From NCBI RefSeq assembly GCF_017948245.1, contig NZ_CP072865.1, positions 1-64,000 of the forward strand: a stretch of 64,000 nucleotides of DNA, given 5' to 3'. Under the pieces are notes generated by a model, which was not told the origin of the DNA, made no database searches, and saw only the letters and a list, made by a program, of their open reading frames with translations. Source of the DNA: Rhizobium sp. NLR16a (GTDB lineage Bacteria > Pseudomonadota > Alphaproteobacteria > Rhizobiales > Rhizobiaceae). Shown piece by piece: positions 9,507 to 16,605 of the stretch. The translations under genes and the position numbers were made by a program. Within the stretch, counting starts at the first letter, position 1, and every line of letters begins with the position of its first letter.

Positions 9507-10214
9507 TTATTCGCGGCCGGTCGCCGGGATCGCAGCGCCGGTGACGACGGCTGCGGCGGGCGAGATCAGGAAGGCGATGAGCCGGGCGATCGACTGCGGC
9601 GATACCCAGGCGTGCGTTTTTGCATTGGGCATGGCAGCCCGATTCTCGGGGGTATCGATCGTGCCTGGCAGAATGCAGTTGGCGGTGATGCGGTCGTCGC
9701 GGCATTCGGCGGCAAGCGCTTCCGTCAGCCGGATGACGGCAGCTTTCGAGGCTGCATAGGCGGCCTGGTTAGGACCGGCCTTCAGGCCGGGCATCGCAGC
9801 GACGTGTACGATGCGGCCGTAGCCTGCAGCCTTCATCGTCGGGAGAACCGCCGCGCTGATCGTCAGCGCGGTGCGGGCGTTTGCCGTCATCATGGTATCC
9901 CATTGCGCGGGGGCTTCCGGCCCGACCGGGCCCATCTGAAACCCGCCCACGGTGTTGACCAGAGCGCCTACGCCGCCGAAGCGCTTGACGGCTCGGGCGA
10001 CGGCGGCGGCGCAGGAAGCGTAATCGGTGAGCTCCGTTCCGGCGATCGAGAGAAACTCGGCGGACGCAGGAAGCTCGCCGGCCAAAGCTTCCAGCTCCTG
10101 GCTCGAACGGTTCATGCAGACGAGTTTTACGCCGGCGCCGGCAAGCTCCCGGACAACGGCGCTGCCGAGGTTGCCGCCGGCTCCCGTGACGATCACGGCT
10201 TTCTGGTCGTTCAT
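9507..10214 (-). CDS. SDR-fold protein lacking the canonical Ser and NNAG motif
   Basis: The protein has 235 residues from the ATG preceded by AGGAG; a longer frame upstream has no ribosome site. The Rossmann cofactor motif TGAGGNLG is intact, and YAASK supplies the Tyr and Lys of the short-chain dehydrogenase active site. Two key elements differ. The residue 13 before the Tyr, normally Ser, is Ala (HVAAMPG), and the structural NNAG is NTVG (VNTVGGF). The protein may bind NAD(P) yet have weak or different chemistry, or act in regulation. It stands alone between chaA and the ribbon-helix-helix gene. Its substrate is unknown. Confidence 0.8.
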   Translation of the reverse strand: MNDQKAVIVTGAGGNLGSAVVRELAGAGVKLVCMNRSSQELEALAGELPASAEFLSIAGTELTDYASCAAAVARAVKRFGGVGALVNTVGGFQMGPVGPEAPAQWDTMMTANARTALTISAAVLPTMKAAGYGRIVHVAAMPGLKAGPNQAAYAASKAAVIRLTEALAAECRDDRITANCILPGTIDTPENRAAMPNAKTHAWVSPQSIARLIAFLISPAAAVVTGAAIPATGRE

Positions 10215-10323
10215 GGCAAGCGATCTCCTGACGGTGCCGGTGCTGGACGCCGCGCATTGTTGGTCCAGGCTGCGCCGCAACGCAACCCCTGCGCAGCCGC
10301 GCCAGTCAGGTATCTTGAGAATG

Positions 10324-10348
10324 CGGGCGGAGCTGAAAGCTCCGCCCG
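10324..10348 (-). terminator. GC-rich hairpin downstream of the RHH gene
   Basis: CGGGCGGAGCT (10324-10334) and AGCTCCGCCCG (10338-10348) form a perfect 11-bp stem with a 3-nt loop. It sits between the RHH stop and the SDR start, both on the minus strand. There is no T tract on the minus side, so it may be a terminator of unusual type or an mRNA-stabilising end. Confidence 0.5.
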
Positions 10349-10376
10349 ACATCATCCCGGTCTCGTCTACTAACCT

Positions 10377-10727
10377 TCAGTGATACTTTTCCCGTTCGCG
10401 GCCGAGGATGACCGGCGCATCCAACCCAGAGATCGGGCGGGTGACATCTGCCGGGATGTCACCGGTGAGCTGCAGGTCCAGGTAGCGAGCGCAGCAGACG
10501 CGCAGGAAGGATGTGAAGTTTCCGAGATCATGGCCGGCATCGATCGATTCATGGTGCAGCCGAGTAATCAGCTGCACGACGTTCATTCCGTCGCGCCGGG
10601 CAATCTCCTCAAGCTTCGACCAAAAGAAGTTCTCCAGCCTGACGCTGGTGACCATGCCATCGATGCGCAACGACCGGGTGGTGCTTTCCCATAGCCGCGC
10701 ATCCGCCTTGATGAAGAGTTCACACAT
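10377..10727 (-). CDS. Ribbon-helix-helix domain protein (RHH_4 type)
   Basis: The protein has 116 residues. A short beta strand (MVTSVRLENFFWSKL) followed by two helices (EEIARRDGMNVVQLITRLH) is the pattern of the RHH_4 family, small proteins related to Arc/MetJ-type DNA-binding folds. The C-terminal part (NFTSFLRVCCARYL) is also typical. The family often occurs as a lone protein in alphaproteobacteria and is sometimes mislabelled as aryl-sulfotransferase. A GGGAGGG site precedes the ATG. It lies 23 bp behind the DJ-1/PfpI gene, so the two are probably one operon. The DNA target is unknown. Confidence 0.8.
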   Translation of the reverse strand: MCELFIKADARLWESTTRSLRIDGMVTSVRLENFFWSKLEEIARRDGMNVVQLITRLHHESIDAGHDLGNFTSFLRVCCARYLDLQLTGDIPADVTRPISGLDAPVILGREREKYH

Positions 10728-10750
10728 GTCGCCCTCCCGGCGCCGCCTCG

Positions 10751-11347
10751 TCAGGCGGCGTTGGTTTCAGGTAATGACGAGGCATCGAGCACGGCCATGA
10801 ACTGCCGCAGCCAGGAGGGATGCGCCGGCCAGGCCGGCGCCGTGACCAGGTTGCCGTCCGAGACCGCATCGGTGATGGAAATATCGGCGTAAATGCCGCC
10901 GGCAAGTTCGACTTCCGGCCGACAGGCCGGATAGGCCGAGCAGGTGCGGCCCTTCAACACGCCGGCGGCGGCAAGCAGCTGCGCGCCGTGGCATATGGCG
11001 GCCACAGGCTTTCCGGCATCGAAGAAGTGCCGGACCGATTGGATGACGTCGGCATTGAGGCGAAGATATTCCGGCGCGCGGCCGCCTGGGATGACCAGGG
11101 CATCGTAATCCTCCGCCCGAACGCTGTCGAAAGTGGCGTTCAGTGCGAAATTATGGCCCCGTTTTTCCGAGTAGGTCTGATCGCCCTCGAAATCATGAAT
11201 GGCGGTGGCGACGGTCTCACCCGCGTTCTTGCCCGGGCAGACGGCATCGACCGTATAGCCGCAGGCGAGCAGCGTTTGAAACGGCACCATCGTTTCATAA
11301 TCTTCGGTGAAGTCACCCGTGATCATCAGGATCTTAGAAGCTGGCAT
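10751..11347 (-). CDS. DJ-1/PfpI family protein
   Basis: The protein has 198 residues. The nucleophile elbow AICHGAQLL carries the reactive Cys followed by His, and an upstream Glu in the DYETMVPFQ strand region probably supports it. The family includes PfpI/YhbO-type proteins described as proteases, glyoxalases or chaperones against carbonyl stress. The sequence [28 protein letters not shown] is typical of the larger DJ-1 subgroup. ATG at 11347 is chosen because AAGGAGG lies 3-9 nt upstream; an ORF extension has no such site. It probably leads the RHH gene in a two-gene operon. Confidence 0.85.
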   Translation of the reverse strand: MPASKILMITGDFTEDYETMVPFQTLLACGYTVDAVCPGKNAGETVATAIHDFEGDQTYSEKRGHNFALNATFDSVRAEDYDALVIPGGRAPEYLRLNADVIQSVRHFFDAGKPVAAICHGAQLLAAAGVLKGRTCSAYPACRPEVELAGGIYADISITDAVSDGNLVTAPAWPAHPSWLRQFMAVLDASSLPETNAA

Positions 11348-11519
11348 CGCATCCTCCTTGGAAACCAACAGACGAAGATTAACAAAGACCGCCCAGCAGC
11401 AGGTACTATGGGAATACTACAGGCGAAATTCTCGGCCGGAACCAGGTGAGCATCGCGACGGGAGCGTTCTCGGATCCCTTTCCGGATGTAAAACGGTTGC
11501 GTCCATCAAGCGGCAGATA

Positions 11520-11912
11520 TCAAACCGTCCTGACCGTCGCATCCGGGACGGCACAGGCCTCGCCGCCGCCGAAGAGACGGGAACGGGTGAGGAAGCGTTT
11601 CTCGCGCCCGTTGTCGAGCGAGAACATGCCGCCGCGGCCCGGCACGACGTCGATGATAAGCTGCGTATGTTTCCATGCCTCGAACTGGCTTGCGCTGATA
11701 TAGACCGGCACGCCGCCGATCTCGCCGAGCTTGACGTCGCTGTCGCCGACCATGAATTCATTGGCAGGATAACACATCGGCGAAGAGCCATCGCAGCAGC
11801 CGCCGGACTGGTGGAAGAGGATATCGGGATGATCCCGCTTGATTTCCGCGATCAGATCGAGGGCCGCATCGGTGGCGAGAACACGCGGTTCGCCGTTGAC
11901 GGTCGTTTCCAT
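11520..11912 (-). CDS. DUF779 family protein, companion of aldehyde dehydrogenase
   Basis: The protein has 130 residues. The Cys-containing stretch SGGCCDGSSPMCYP near residue 40 is the mark of DUF779, a small family usually encoded next to acetaldehyde-type aldehyde dehydrogenases, as here. The cysteines could bind a metal or reduce the dehydrogenase, but no function is proved. A GGAGGAAG site precedes the ATG. It lies 101 bp behind the dehydrogenase on the minus strand, with a long palindrome between the two genes. Confidence 0.88.
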   Translation of the reverse strand: METTVNGEPRVLATDAALDLIAEIKRDHPDILFHQSGGCCDGSSPMCYPANEFMVGDSDVKLGEIGGVPVYISASQFEAWKHTQLIIDVVPGRGGMFSLDNGREKRFLTRSRLFGGGEACAVPDATVRTV

Positions 11913-11936
11913 GGTTCTTCCTCCAAGGTCTCGGTT

Positions 11937-11968
11937 CCCCTGCCCACAAGGGCCCTTGTGGGGAGGGG
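11937..11968. repeat. 32-bp intercistronic palindrome
   Basis: The left arm CCCCTGCCCACAAGGG (11937-11952) is followed directly by the right arm CCCTTGTGGGGAGGGG (11953-11968), with one mismatch. It sits between the dehydrogenase stop and the DUF779 start. The sequence is of a type often repeated in rhizobial intergenic regions. In RNA it would form a strong hairpin that could reduce DUF779 expression relative to the dehydrogenase. Confidence 0.75.
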
Positions 11969-12013
11969 TTAGGGAGGGGCTTTGACACTCCCTCCCATCA
12001 TTCAGAAAGCTTC

Positions 12014-13522
12014 TCAGAAGAAACCCAGTGCCTTCGGGCTGTAGCTGACCAGCATGTTTTTGGTCTGCTGGTAATGCTCGAGCATCATCTTGTGGGTTTC
12101 GCGACCGATGCCGGATTGCTTGTAGCCGCCGAAGGCGGCATGGGCGGGGTAGGCATGGTAGCAGTTGGTCCAGACGCGGCCGGCCTGGATCTCGCGGCCG
12201 AACCGGTAGCAGCGATTAGCATCGCGGCTCCAGACGCCGGCGCCAAGACCGTAGAGCGTGTCGTTGGCAATTTCCAGCGCCTCCTTCTCGGTCTTGAAGG
12301 TCGCGACCGACACCACCGGCCCGAAGATCTCTTCCTGGAACACACGCATCTTGTTGTGGCCCTTAAAGATCGTCGGCTTGACGTAATAGCCGTTCGCCAG
12401 TTCGCCGCCGAGATCATTGCGCGAGCCACCGGCCAGAACCTGGGCGCCTTCCTGCTTGCCGATGTCGAGATAGGCGAGGATCTTCTCAAGCTGCTCCGTC
12501 GATGCCTGGGCGCCGATCATCGTTTCCGGATCGAGCGGGTTGCCCTGTTTGATCGCCTCGACGCGTTTGACGGCTTTTTCCATGAAGCGGTCGTAGATCG
12601 ATTCCTGCACGAGGGCGCGGCTCGGGCAGGTGCAGACTTCACCCTGGTTGAGGGCGAACATTGCAAAGCCTTCGAGCGCCTTGTCGAGGAAGTCGTCATC
12701 CTCGGCCATCACATCGGCGAAGAAGATGTTCGGCGATTTGCCGCCGAGCTCCAGCGTCACAGGAATGAGGTTCTGGCTGGCATATTGCATGATCAGCCGG
12801 CCGGTCGTCGTTTCGCCGGTAAAGGCGATCTTGGCGATGCGGGGGCTGGTCGCCAGCGGCTTGCCGGCCTCGATGCCGAAGCCGTTGACGATATTGAGCA
12901 CGCCGGGCGGCAGCAGGTCGCCGACGAGTTCCGCCCAGAGCAGGATCGAAGCGGGGGTCTGTTCGGCCGGCTTCAGCACGACGCAGTTGCCGGCGGCAAG
13001 TGCCGGCGCCAGCTTCCAGGTCGCCATCAGGATCGGGAAGTTCCACGGAATGATCTGGCCGACAACGCCGAGCGGCTCGTGGAAGTGATAGGCGATGGTG
13101 TCGTGGTCGATCTCGCCGATCGAACCTTCCTGGGCGCGGATGCAGGAGGCGAAGTAGCGGAAGTGGTCGATGGCCAGCGGAATGTCGGCCGCCATGGTTT
13201 CGCGGATCGGCTTGCCGTTGTCCCAGGTTTCGGCCTGGGCGAGCAGTTCCAGCTTGTCCTCCATCCGCTGGGCGATCTTCATGAGGATATTGGAGCGCTC
13301 GGAAGCCGAAGTCCGGCCCCATTTTTCCTTGGCCGCGTGGGCCGCATCCAGCGCGAGATTGATGTCCTTTTCATCGGAGCGCGGGATGTCGCAGAGTTTT
13401 CCGCCTGTGACCGGCGTCACGTTTTCAAAGTATCTGCCTTCGACCGGCTCGCGCCATTCGCCGCCGATATAGTTGCCGTATTTCAGCTTGAACGGCGATT
13501 CCACGATTTTCTGATGAAGCAT
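12014..13522 (-). CDS. NAD-dependent aldehyde dehydrogenase (acetaldehyde type, AcoD/ExaC-like)
   Basis: The protein has 502 residues, normal for the family. It should oxidise acetaldehyde or related aldehydes to the acid with NAD+ in the cytosol. [14 protein letters not shown] contains the general-base Glu, and [15 protein letters not shown] contains the catalytic Cys. [20 protein letters not shown] binds cofactor. The start at 13522 has GGGAGGA upstream; the longer frame does not. Placement behind an AcoR-like regulator and in front of DUF779 is the usual context for dehydrogenases used with ethanol, acetoin or choline-type substrates. A perfect 8-bp-arm palindrome lies 104 bp upstream of the start. 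Confidence 0.92.
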   Translation of the reverse strand: MLHQKIVESPFKLKYGNYIGGEWREPVEGRYFENVTPVTGGKLCDIPRSDEKDINLALDAAHAAKEKWGRTSASERSNILMKIAQRMEDKLELLAQAETWDNGKPIRETMAADIPLAIDHFRYFASCIRAQEGSIGEIDHDTIAYHFHEPLGVVGQIIPWNFPILMATWKLAPALAAGNCVVLKPAEQTPASILLWAELVGDLLPPGVLNIVNGFGIEAGKPLATSPRIAKIAFTGETTTGRLIMQYASQNLIPVTLELGGKSPNIFFADVMAEDDDFLDKALEGFAMFALNQGEVCTCPSRALVQESIYDRFMEKAVKRVEAIKQGNPLDPETMIGAQASTEQLEKILAYLDIGKQEGAQVLAGGSRNDLGGELANGYYVKPTIFKGHNKMRVFQEEIFGPVVSVATFKTEKEALEIANDTLYGLGAGVWSRDANRCYRFGREIQAGRVWTNCYHAYPAHAAFGGYKQSGIGRETHKMMLEHYQQTKNMLVSYSPKALGFF

Positions 13523-13625
13523 GTCATCCTCCCTTGATGATCCAGGTTCCAATCGAACCAGTGGGAGCAAAATGTGCGCGTTTTGCCGAAGGGAACAGGG
13601 TGGAGGATCAATACCGCAGCGCACA

Positions 13626-13645
13626 CTGTCGCAGACATGCGACAG
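13626..13645. promoter_or_regulatory. Candidate operator of the GAF/Fis regulator
   Basis: CTGTCGCA (13626-13633) and TGCGACAG (13638-13645) form a perfect inverted repeat with spacer GACA. It lies between the regulator stop and the dehydrogenase start, about 104 bp before the latter. TGTCGC-type palindromes are plausible targets of AcoR-like Fis-type helices. I see no sigma-54 promoter (GG-N10-GC element) between it and the gene, which agrees with the missing AAA+ domain of the regulator. Confidence 0.65.
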
Positions 13646-13691
13646 GGTCGCGTTTTGATTGCGATGTCCTATGGAACCGCTGGCGCCTGGT

Positions 13692-14651
13692 TTAATGCAG
13701 GCCCAACTTCTTCATCTTCCGGTGGAGCGTGGCGCGGCTGATCCCGAGGGCGATCGCCGCCTGCGAGACATTGCCGCTGGTGCGCGATAGCGCTCGCAGC
13801 AGGGCCGCTTTTTCCGCTTCCACAATCTCTTCCTGTTGTGAGACGGCGGCTTCATGGAGCGCATCGGCGGCGGGGATGCCGGCCGCGATCCGTTTGTCGT
13901 CCAATTGCAGCGCGATCCGGGCGGCGCGGGTGGCGCCAAGGACAAGGTCATGCCTGTCGACGGCAAGCAGGGCGGCGGCGGAATTCGCGCTCGTCGGGAC
14001 CATCAGGAAACGGGCGCCGGCAAAGGCCGATCGAAAGAGATTGAGCTCGATGCGCATCGCCGCGTCGCGCACGGTCTGCGTGAGGATCGCCAGCGTCATC
14101 TCGTTGACCTCGTCGCGGCAGGTGGAGATGTCTAGTGCAGCGGCCAGTTCGCCGCGATGATCGCGGATCGGGGCCGTCGTGCAACTCAGGCGGATATTCG
14201 AGCAGAAGAAATGTTGATCCCGAAAAATGGCGACGGAACGCTCGTCGGCAAGGGCGGTTCCGATGCCGTTGGTGCCCATGCTCGCCTCGGTCCATACCGA
14301 GCCGGTCCATAGGCCAAGATCATAGAAATCCTTGTCGTCGCCGGCAGAGCCCCGGCGCTCCAGCGCAATGCCCTTCCTGTCCGTCAGAAGAATGCAGCAG
14401 CCGGCCCTGCCGACCGTGGTAAAGAGGCGGTCAAGTTCCTCGGTTGCGCCGGCGATCAGCTGTTCCGACTGTTTACGAGCGTCAAGAAATTCCTGGTCGG
14501 TAAGACGCACCGGCGGGCGTTCGTCCTCGGGAACGAGGCGATGCATGGTCATACACCGCCGCCACGACGCGACGATCGGAGAACTCGCAGCAGCGGAATT
14601 CCGTTGCGCAGAGGTATAGACATGCTCCGCATGTGCTGACTGTTCCTGCAT
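13692..14651 (-). CDS. AcoR-like regulator: GAF sensor + Fis-type HTH, no AAA+ domain
   Basis: The protein has 319 residues, about half the length of AcoR-type activators. Residues 1-60 contain the usual SWRRC motif ([14 protein letters not shown]). A GAF domain spans about residues 70-200 ([14 protein letters not shown], then [14 protein letters not shown]), and a Fis-type helix-turn-helix ends the protein ([25 protein letters not shown]). The central sigma-54-interacting ATPase domain (GAFTGA, Walker motifs) is absent. It therefore probably acts as a repressor or a sigma-70 activator. GGGAGGAG precedes the ATG. It lies directly upstream of the aldehyde dehydrogenase on the same strand. Confidence 0.85.
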   Translation of the reverse strand: MQEQSAHAEHVYTSAQRNSAAASSPIVASWRRCMTMHRLVPEDERPPVRLTDQEFLDARKQSEQLIAGATEELDRLFTTVGRAGCCILLTDRKGIALERRGSAGDDKDFYDLGLWTGSVWTEASMGTNGIGTALADERSVAIFRDQHFFCSNIRLSCTTAPIRDHRGELAAALDISTCRDEVNEMTLAILTQTVRDAAMRIELNLFRSAFAGARFLMVPTSANSAAALLAVDRHDLVLGATRAARIALQLDDKRIAAGIPAADALHEAAVSQQEEIVEAEKAALLRALSRTSGNVSQAAIALGISRATLHRKMKKLGLH

Positions 14652-14832
14652 CTGCTCCTCCCACGGAACTTCAGCATAGTCTGATGGAAAAGCGGCCGGT
14701 TTGCAATTGCACGCTCGGCGGCCTCCCTCTTCGCCCTTGGTGATCAGACGCAGTGCTGAAAAGCTTCAAGGATGGTCGCACGACATCGTGCTCCACTTCT
14801 TTGATCTAGATCTGGTTCAAGACCAACGATGT

Positions 14833-16041
14833 CTATCGCGACAGCCGGGCCTCGATGCCGCGCGCGGCTGCCCTGCCGGTCGCAAGGCAGGCGGTGAGGA
14901 GATAACCGCCGGTCGGCGCCTCCCAGTCGAGCATCTCGCCGGCGACGAAGGTGCCCGGCAGCGCCTTCAGCATGAAGCCTTCGTCGATGCTGGTCCAGCG
15001 GATGCCACCTGCAGAGGAGATCGCCTCGGCGATCGGCCTCGTATCGAGAACCGGTACCGGCAGAGCCTTGATCGCGCCGGCGAGACGTTCGGGATCGGTC
15101 CAGTCGCGGGCGGGCGCGAGTTCGCGCAGCAATGCCGCCTTGACGCCGTCAAGCCCAGCGCCCTTGCGCAGGCGGTTTGAAAAGCTCGACTTGGTGTCCT
15201 GCCGCCTCAAGTCGCGCGCCAGCCTTTCTGTCGTCCGGCCCGGGGCGAGGTCAAGCGTCAGGGCAGCGTTGCCGTGGTGCTGCAGCCGGTCGCGGAGGCT
15301 GGCCGCATGGGCGTAGACCAGGCTGCCTTCGATGCCGCTGCCGGTGATGACGAACTCGCCGGGAAAGGTGCCGGCTTCGGATGTGGCGGTGACCGACTTG
15401 ACGGGCTCGCCGGCGAAACGCGTACTGAAGCTGGCGCTCCAGCCGACGACGAAGCCGCAATTGGCGGGCCGGAAGGCGTCGATTTCGACGCCTCTCTCGG
15501 TCAGCCACGGCAGCCAGGCCGCATCCGAGCCAAGGCGCGGCCAACTTGCGCCGCCAAGCGCCAGCAGGGCGGCGTCGCAATGGGCGATGCTACGCCCTTC
15601 CGGCGTTTCGAAAACGTAACCGTCTTCGACAAGGCCGGTCCAGCGGTGGCGGGTGCGCAACGCAACCCCCCGCTCTTCCAGCCGTTTGAGCCAGGCACGC
15701 AGCAAAGGAGAAGCCTTCATCACCTTCGGGAAAACCCGGCCGGAGGAGCCGACGAAGGTCTCGGTACCAAGCCCTGCGGCCCAATCCCTGATATCACCGG
15801 GAGTAAAGGCATCGAGAGCGGGACGCAGACGGGCTGAAGCCGTTCCGAAGCGCGTAACGAAACGGGCATAGTCCTCCGAATGGGTGATGTTGAGGCCTGA
15901 TTTGCCGGCCAGCAGGAACTTGCGAGCGAAGGTCGGCATGGCGTCATAGATCGTTACCGCATGGCCGGAGAGCGACAGCAGCTCGGCAGCTGCAAGACCC
16001 GCGGGGCCGCCGCCGATGATCGCAATCCGTTTCTGGCTCAT
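14833..16041 (-). CDS. HI0933/TIGR03862-type flavoprotein
   Basis: The protein has 402 residues. The N-terminal dinucleotide-binding fold IAIIGGGPAGLAAAELL binds FAD, and the motif ARKFLLAGKSGLNITHSE is diagnostic for the HI0933 (BaiN/YhiN-like) group. The C-terminus GTFVAGEMLDWEAPTGGYLL closes the FAD site. The TIGR03862 subgroup is slightly shorter than YhiN. The reaction is unknown; a family member reduces bile-acid intermediates. It is probably cytosolic and monocistronic. Intergenic DNA on its downstream side (14652-14832) shows no gene. Confidence 0.85.
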   Translation of the reverse strand: MSQKRIAIIGGGPAGLAAAELLSLSGHAVTIYDAMPTFARKFLLAGKSGLNITHSEDYARFVTRFGTASARLRPALDAFTPGDIRDWAAGLGTETFVGSSGRVFPKVMKASPLLRAWLKRLEERGVALRTRHRWTGLVEDGYVFETPEGRSIAHCDAALLALGGASWPRLGSDAAWLPWLTERGVEIDAFRPANCGFVVGWSASFSTRFAGEPVKSVTATSEAGTFPGEFVITGSGIEGSLVYAHAASLRDRLQHHGNAALTLDLAPGRTTERLARDLRRQDTKSSFSNRLRKGAGLDGVKAALLRELAPARDWTDPERLAGAIKALPVPVLDTRPIAEAISSAGGIRWTSIDEGFMLKALPGTFVAGEMLDWEAPTGGYLLTACLATGRAAARGIEARLSR

Positions 16042-16112
16042 GATGTCTTCGCCCGATTCCTTCCGGCGCAGTTTTGCCGCGGGCGCCGATCACCTGCAAG
16101 AGTACAGGTTCG

Positions 16113-16535
16113 TCAATGGTGAGAATGTGTGCACTGACCGTGGTCGGCGAGAACCTCGATGACGCGGCATTGGTCGACGCGGCCGTGGCCGCAGCTCTCC
16201 ACCATCATTTCCAGCTCGGCCTTCAAAGCCATCAGGCTGCGGATGCGCTGCTCGACTTCGGCGAGGCGAGCCTTGGCGATGGCGTCGGCCGAGGCGCAGG
16301 ACTGGTTTGGATCATCCTGCAATGTGAGCAGCGTGCGAATTGCCTCGATCTCGAAACCGAGCTCTCGGGCATGACGAATGAAAGTGAGGCGGCTGATATC
16401 GGCAGGTTCGAAGGATCGCTGGTTGCCTTCGCTGCGGCTCGGGGCCGCGAGCAGGCCGATGCTCTCGTAATAGCGCACCGTCGGCACCTTGACGCCGCTT
16501 CGGCGGGCCGCTTCGCCAATCGTAATCTTTTTCAT
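16113..16535 (-). CDS. MerR-family metal-responsive regulator (ZntR/CadR/PbrR type)
   Basis: The protein has 140 residues. The MerR winged helix KKITIGEAARRSGVKVPTVRYYESIGLL is at the N-terminus and a dimer coiled coil follows. Possible metal ligands are the Cys in NQSCASADA, the two Cys of ESCGHGRVDQC and the His between them. This is the pattern of Zn/Cd/Pb-sensing ZntR and CadR. The C-terminal GQCTHSHH adds further possible ligands. It is divergent from the P-type ATPase gene, with a MerR-type promoter dyad between them. The start at 16535 places the HTH at the N-terminus. Confidence 0.88.
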   Translation of the reverse strand: MKKITIGEAARRSGVKVPTVRYYESIGLLAAPSRSEGNQRSFEPADISRLTFIRHARELGFEIEAIRTLLTLQDDPNQSCASADAIAKARLAEVEQRIRSLMALKAELEMMVESCGHGRVDQCRVIEVLADHGQCTHSHH

Positions 16536-16544
16536 GATTTTCTC

Positions 16545-16575
16545 TTGCACCTCTAGTCGCTAGAGGATGTAGGAG
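16545..16575 (+). promoter_or_regulatory. MerR-type promoter and operator of the P1B-ATPase gene
   Basis: TTGCAC (16545-16550) and TAGGAG (16570-16575) are separated by 19 nt, longer than usual, as in MerR-controlled promoters. The spacer holds a perfect dyad, CCTCTAG (16550-16556) and CTAGAGG (16560-16566), with centre TCG. The metal-loaded regulator would untwist the spacer and activate. The -10 match is poor, which is common in this class. Confidence 0.8.
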
Positions 16576-16605
16576 GGGTGCTTCTGTTTGACAAGGAAGC
16601 GCATC

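Noticed and set aside
12074..13537. 487-codon plus-strand frame opposite the aldehyde dehydrogenase
   Set aside because: Antisense shadow; the dehydrogenase on the minus strand has all catalytic motifs.
13523..13625. Sigma-54 promoter before the aldehyde dehydrogenase
   Set aside because: No GG-N10-GC element with the TGGCAC/TTGC context could be found on the minus strand, and the regulator lacks the AAA+ domain.
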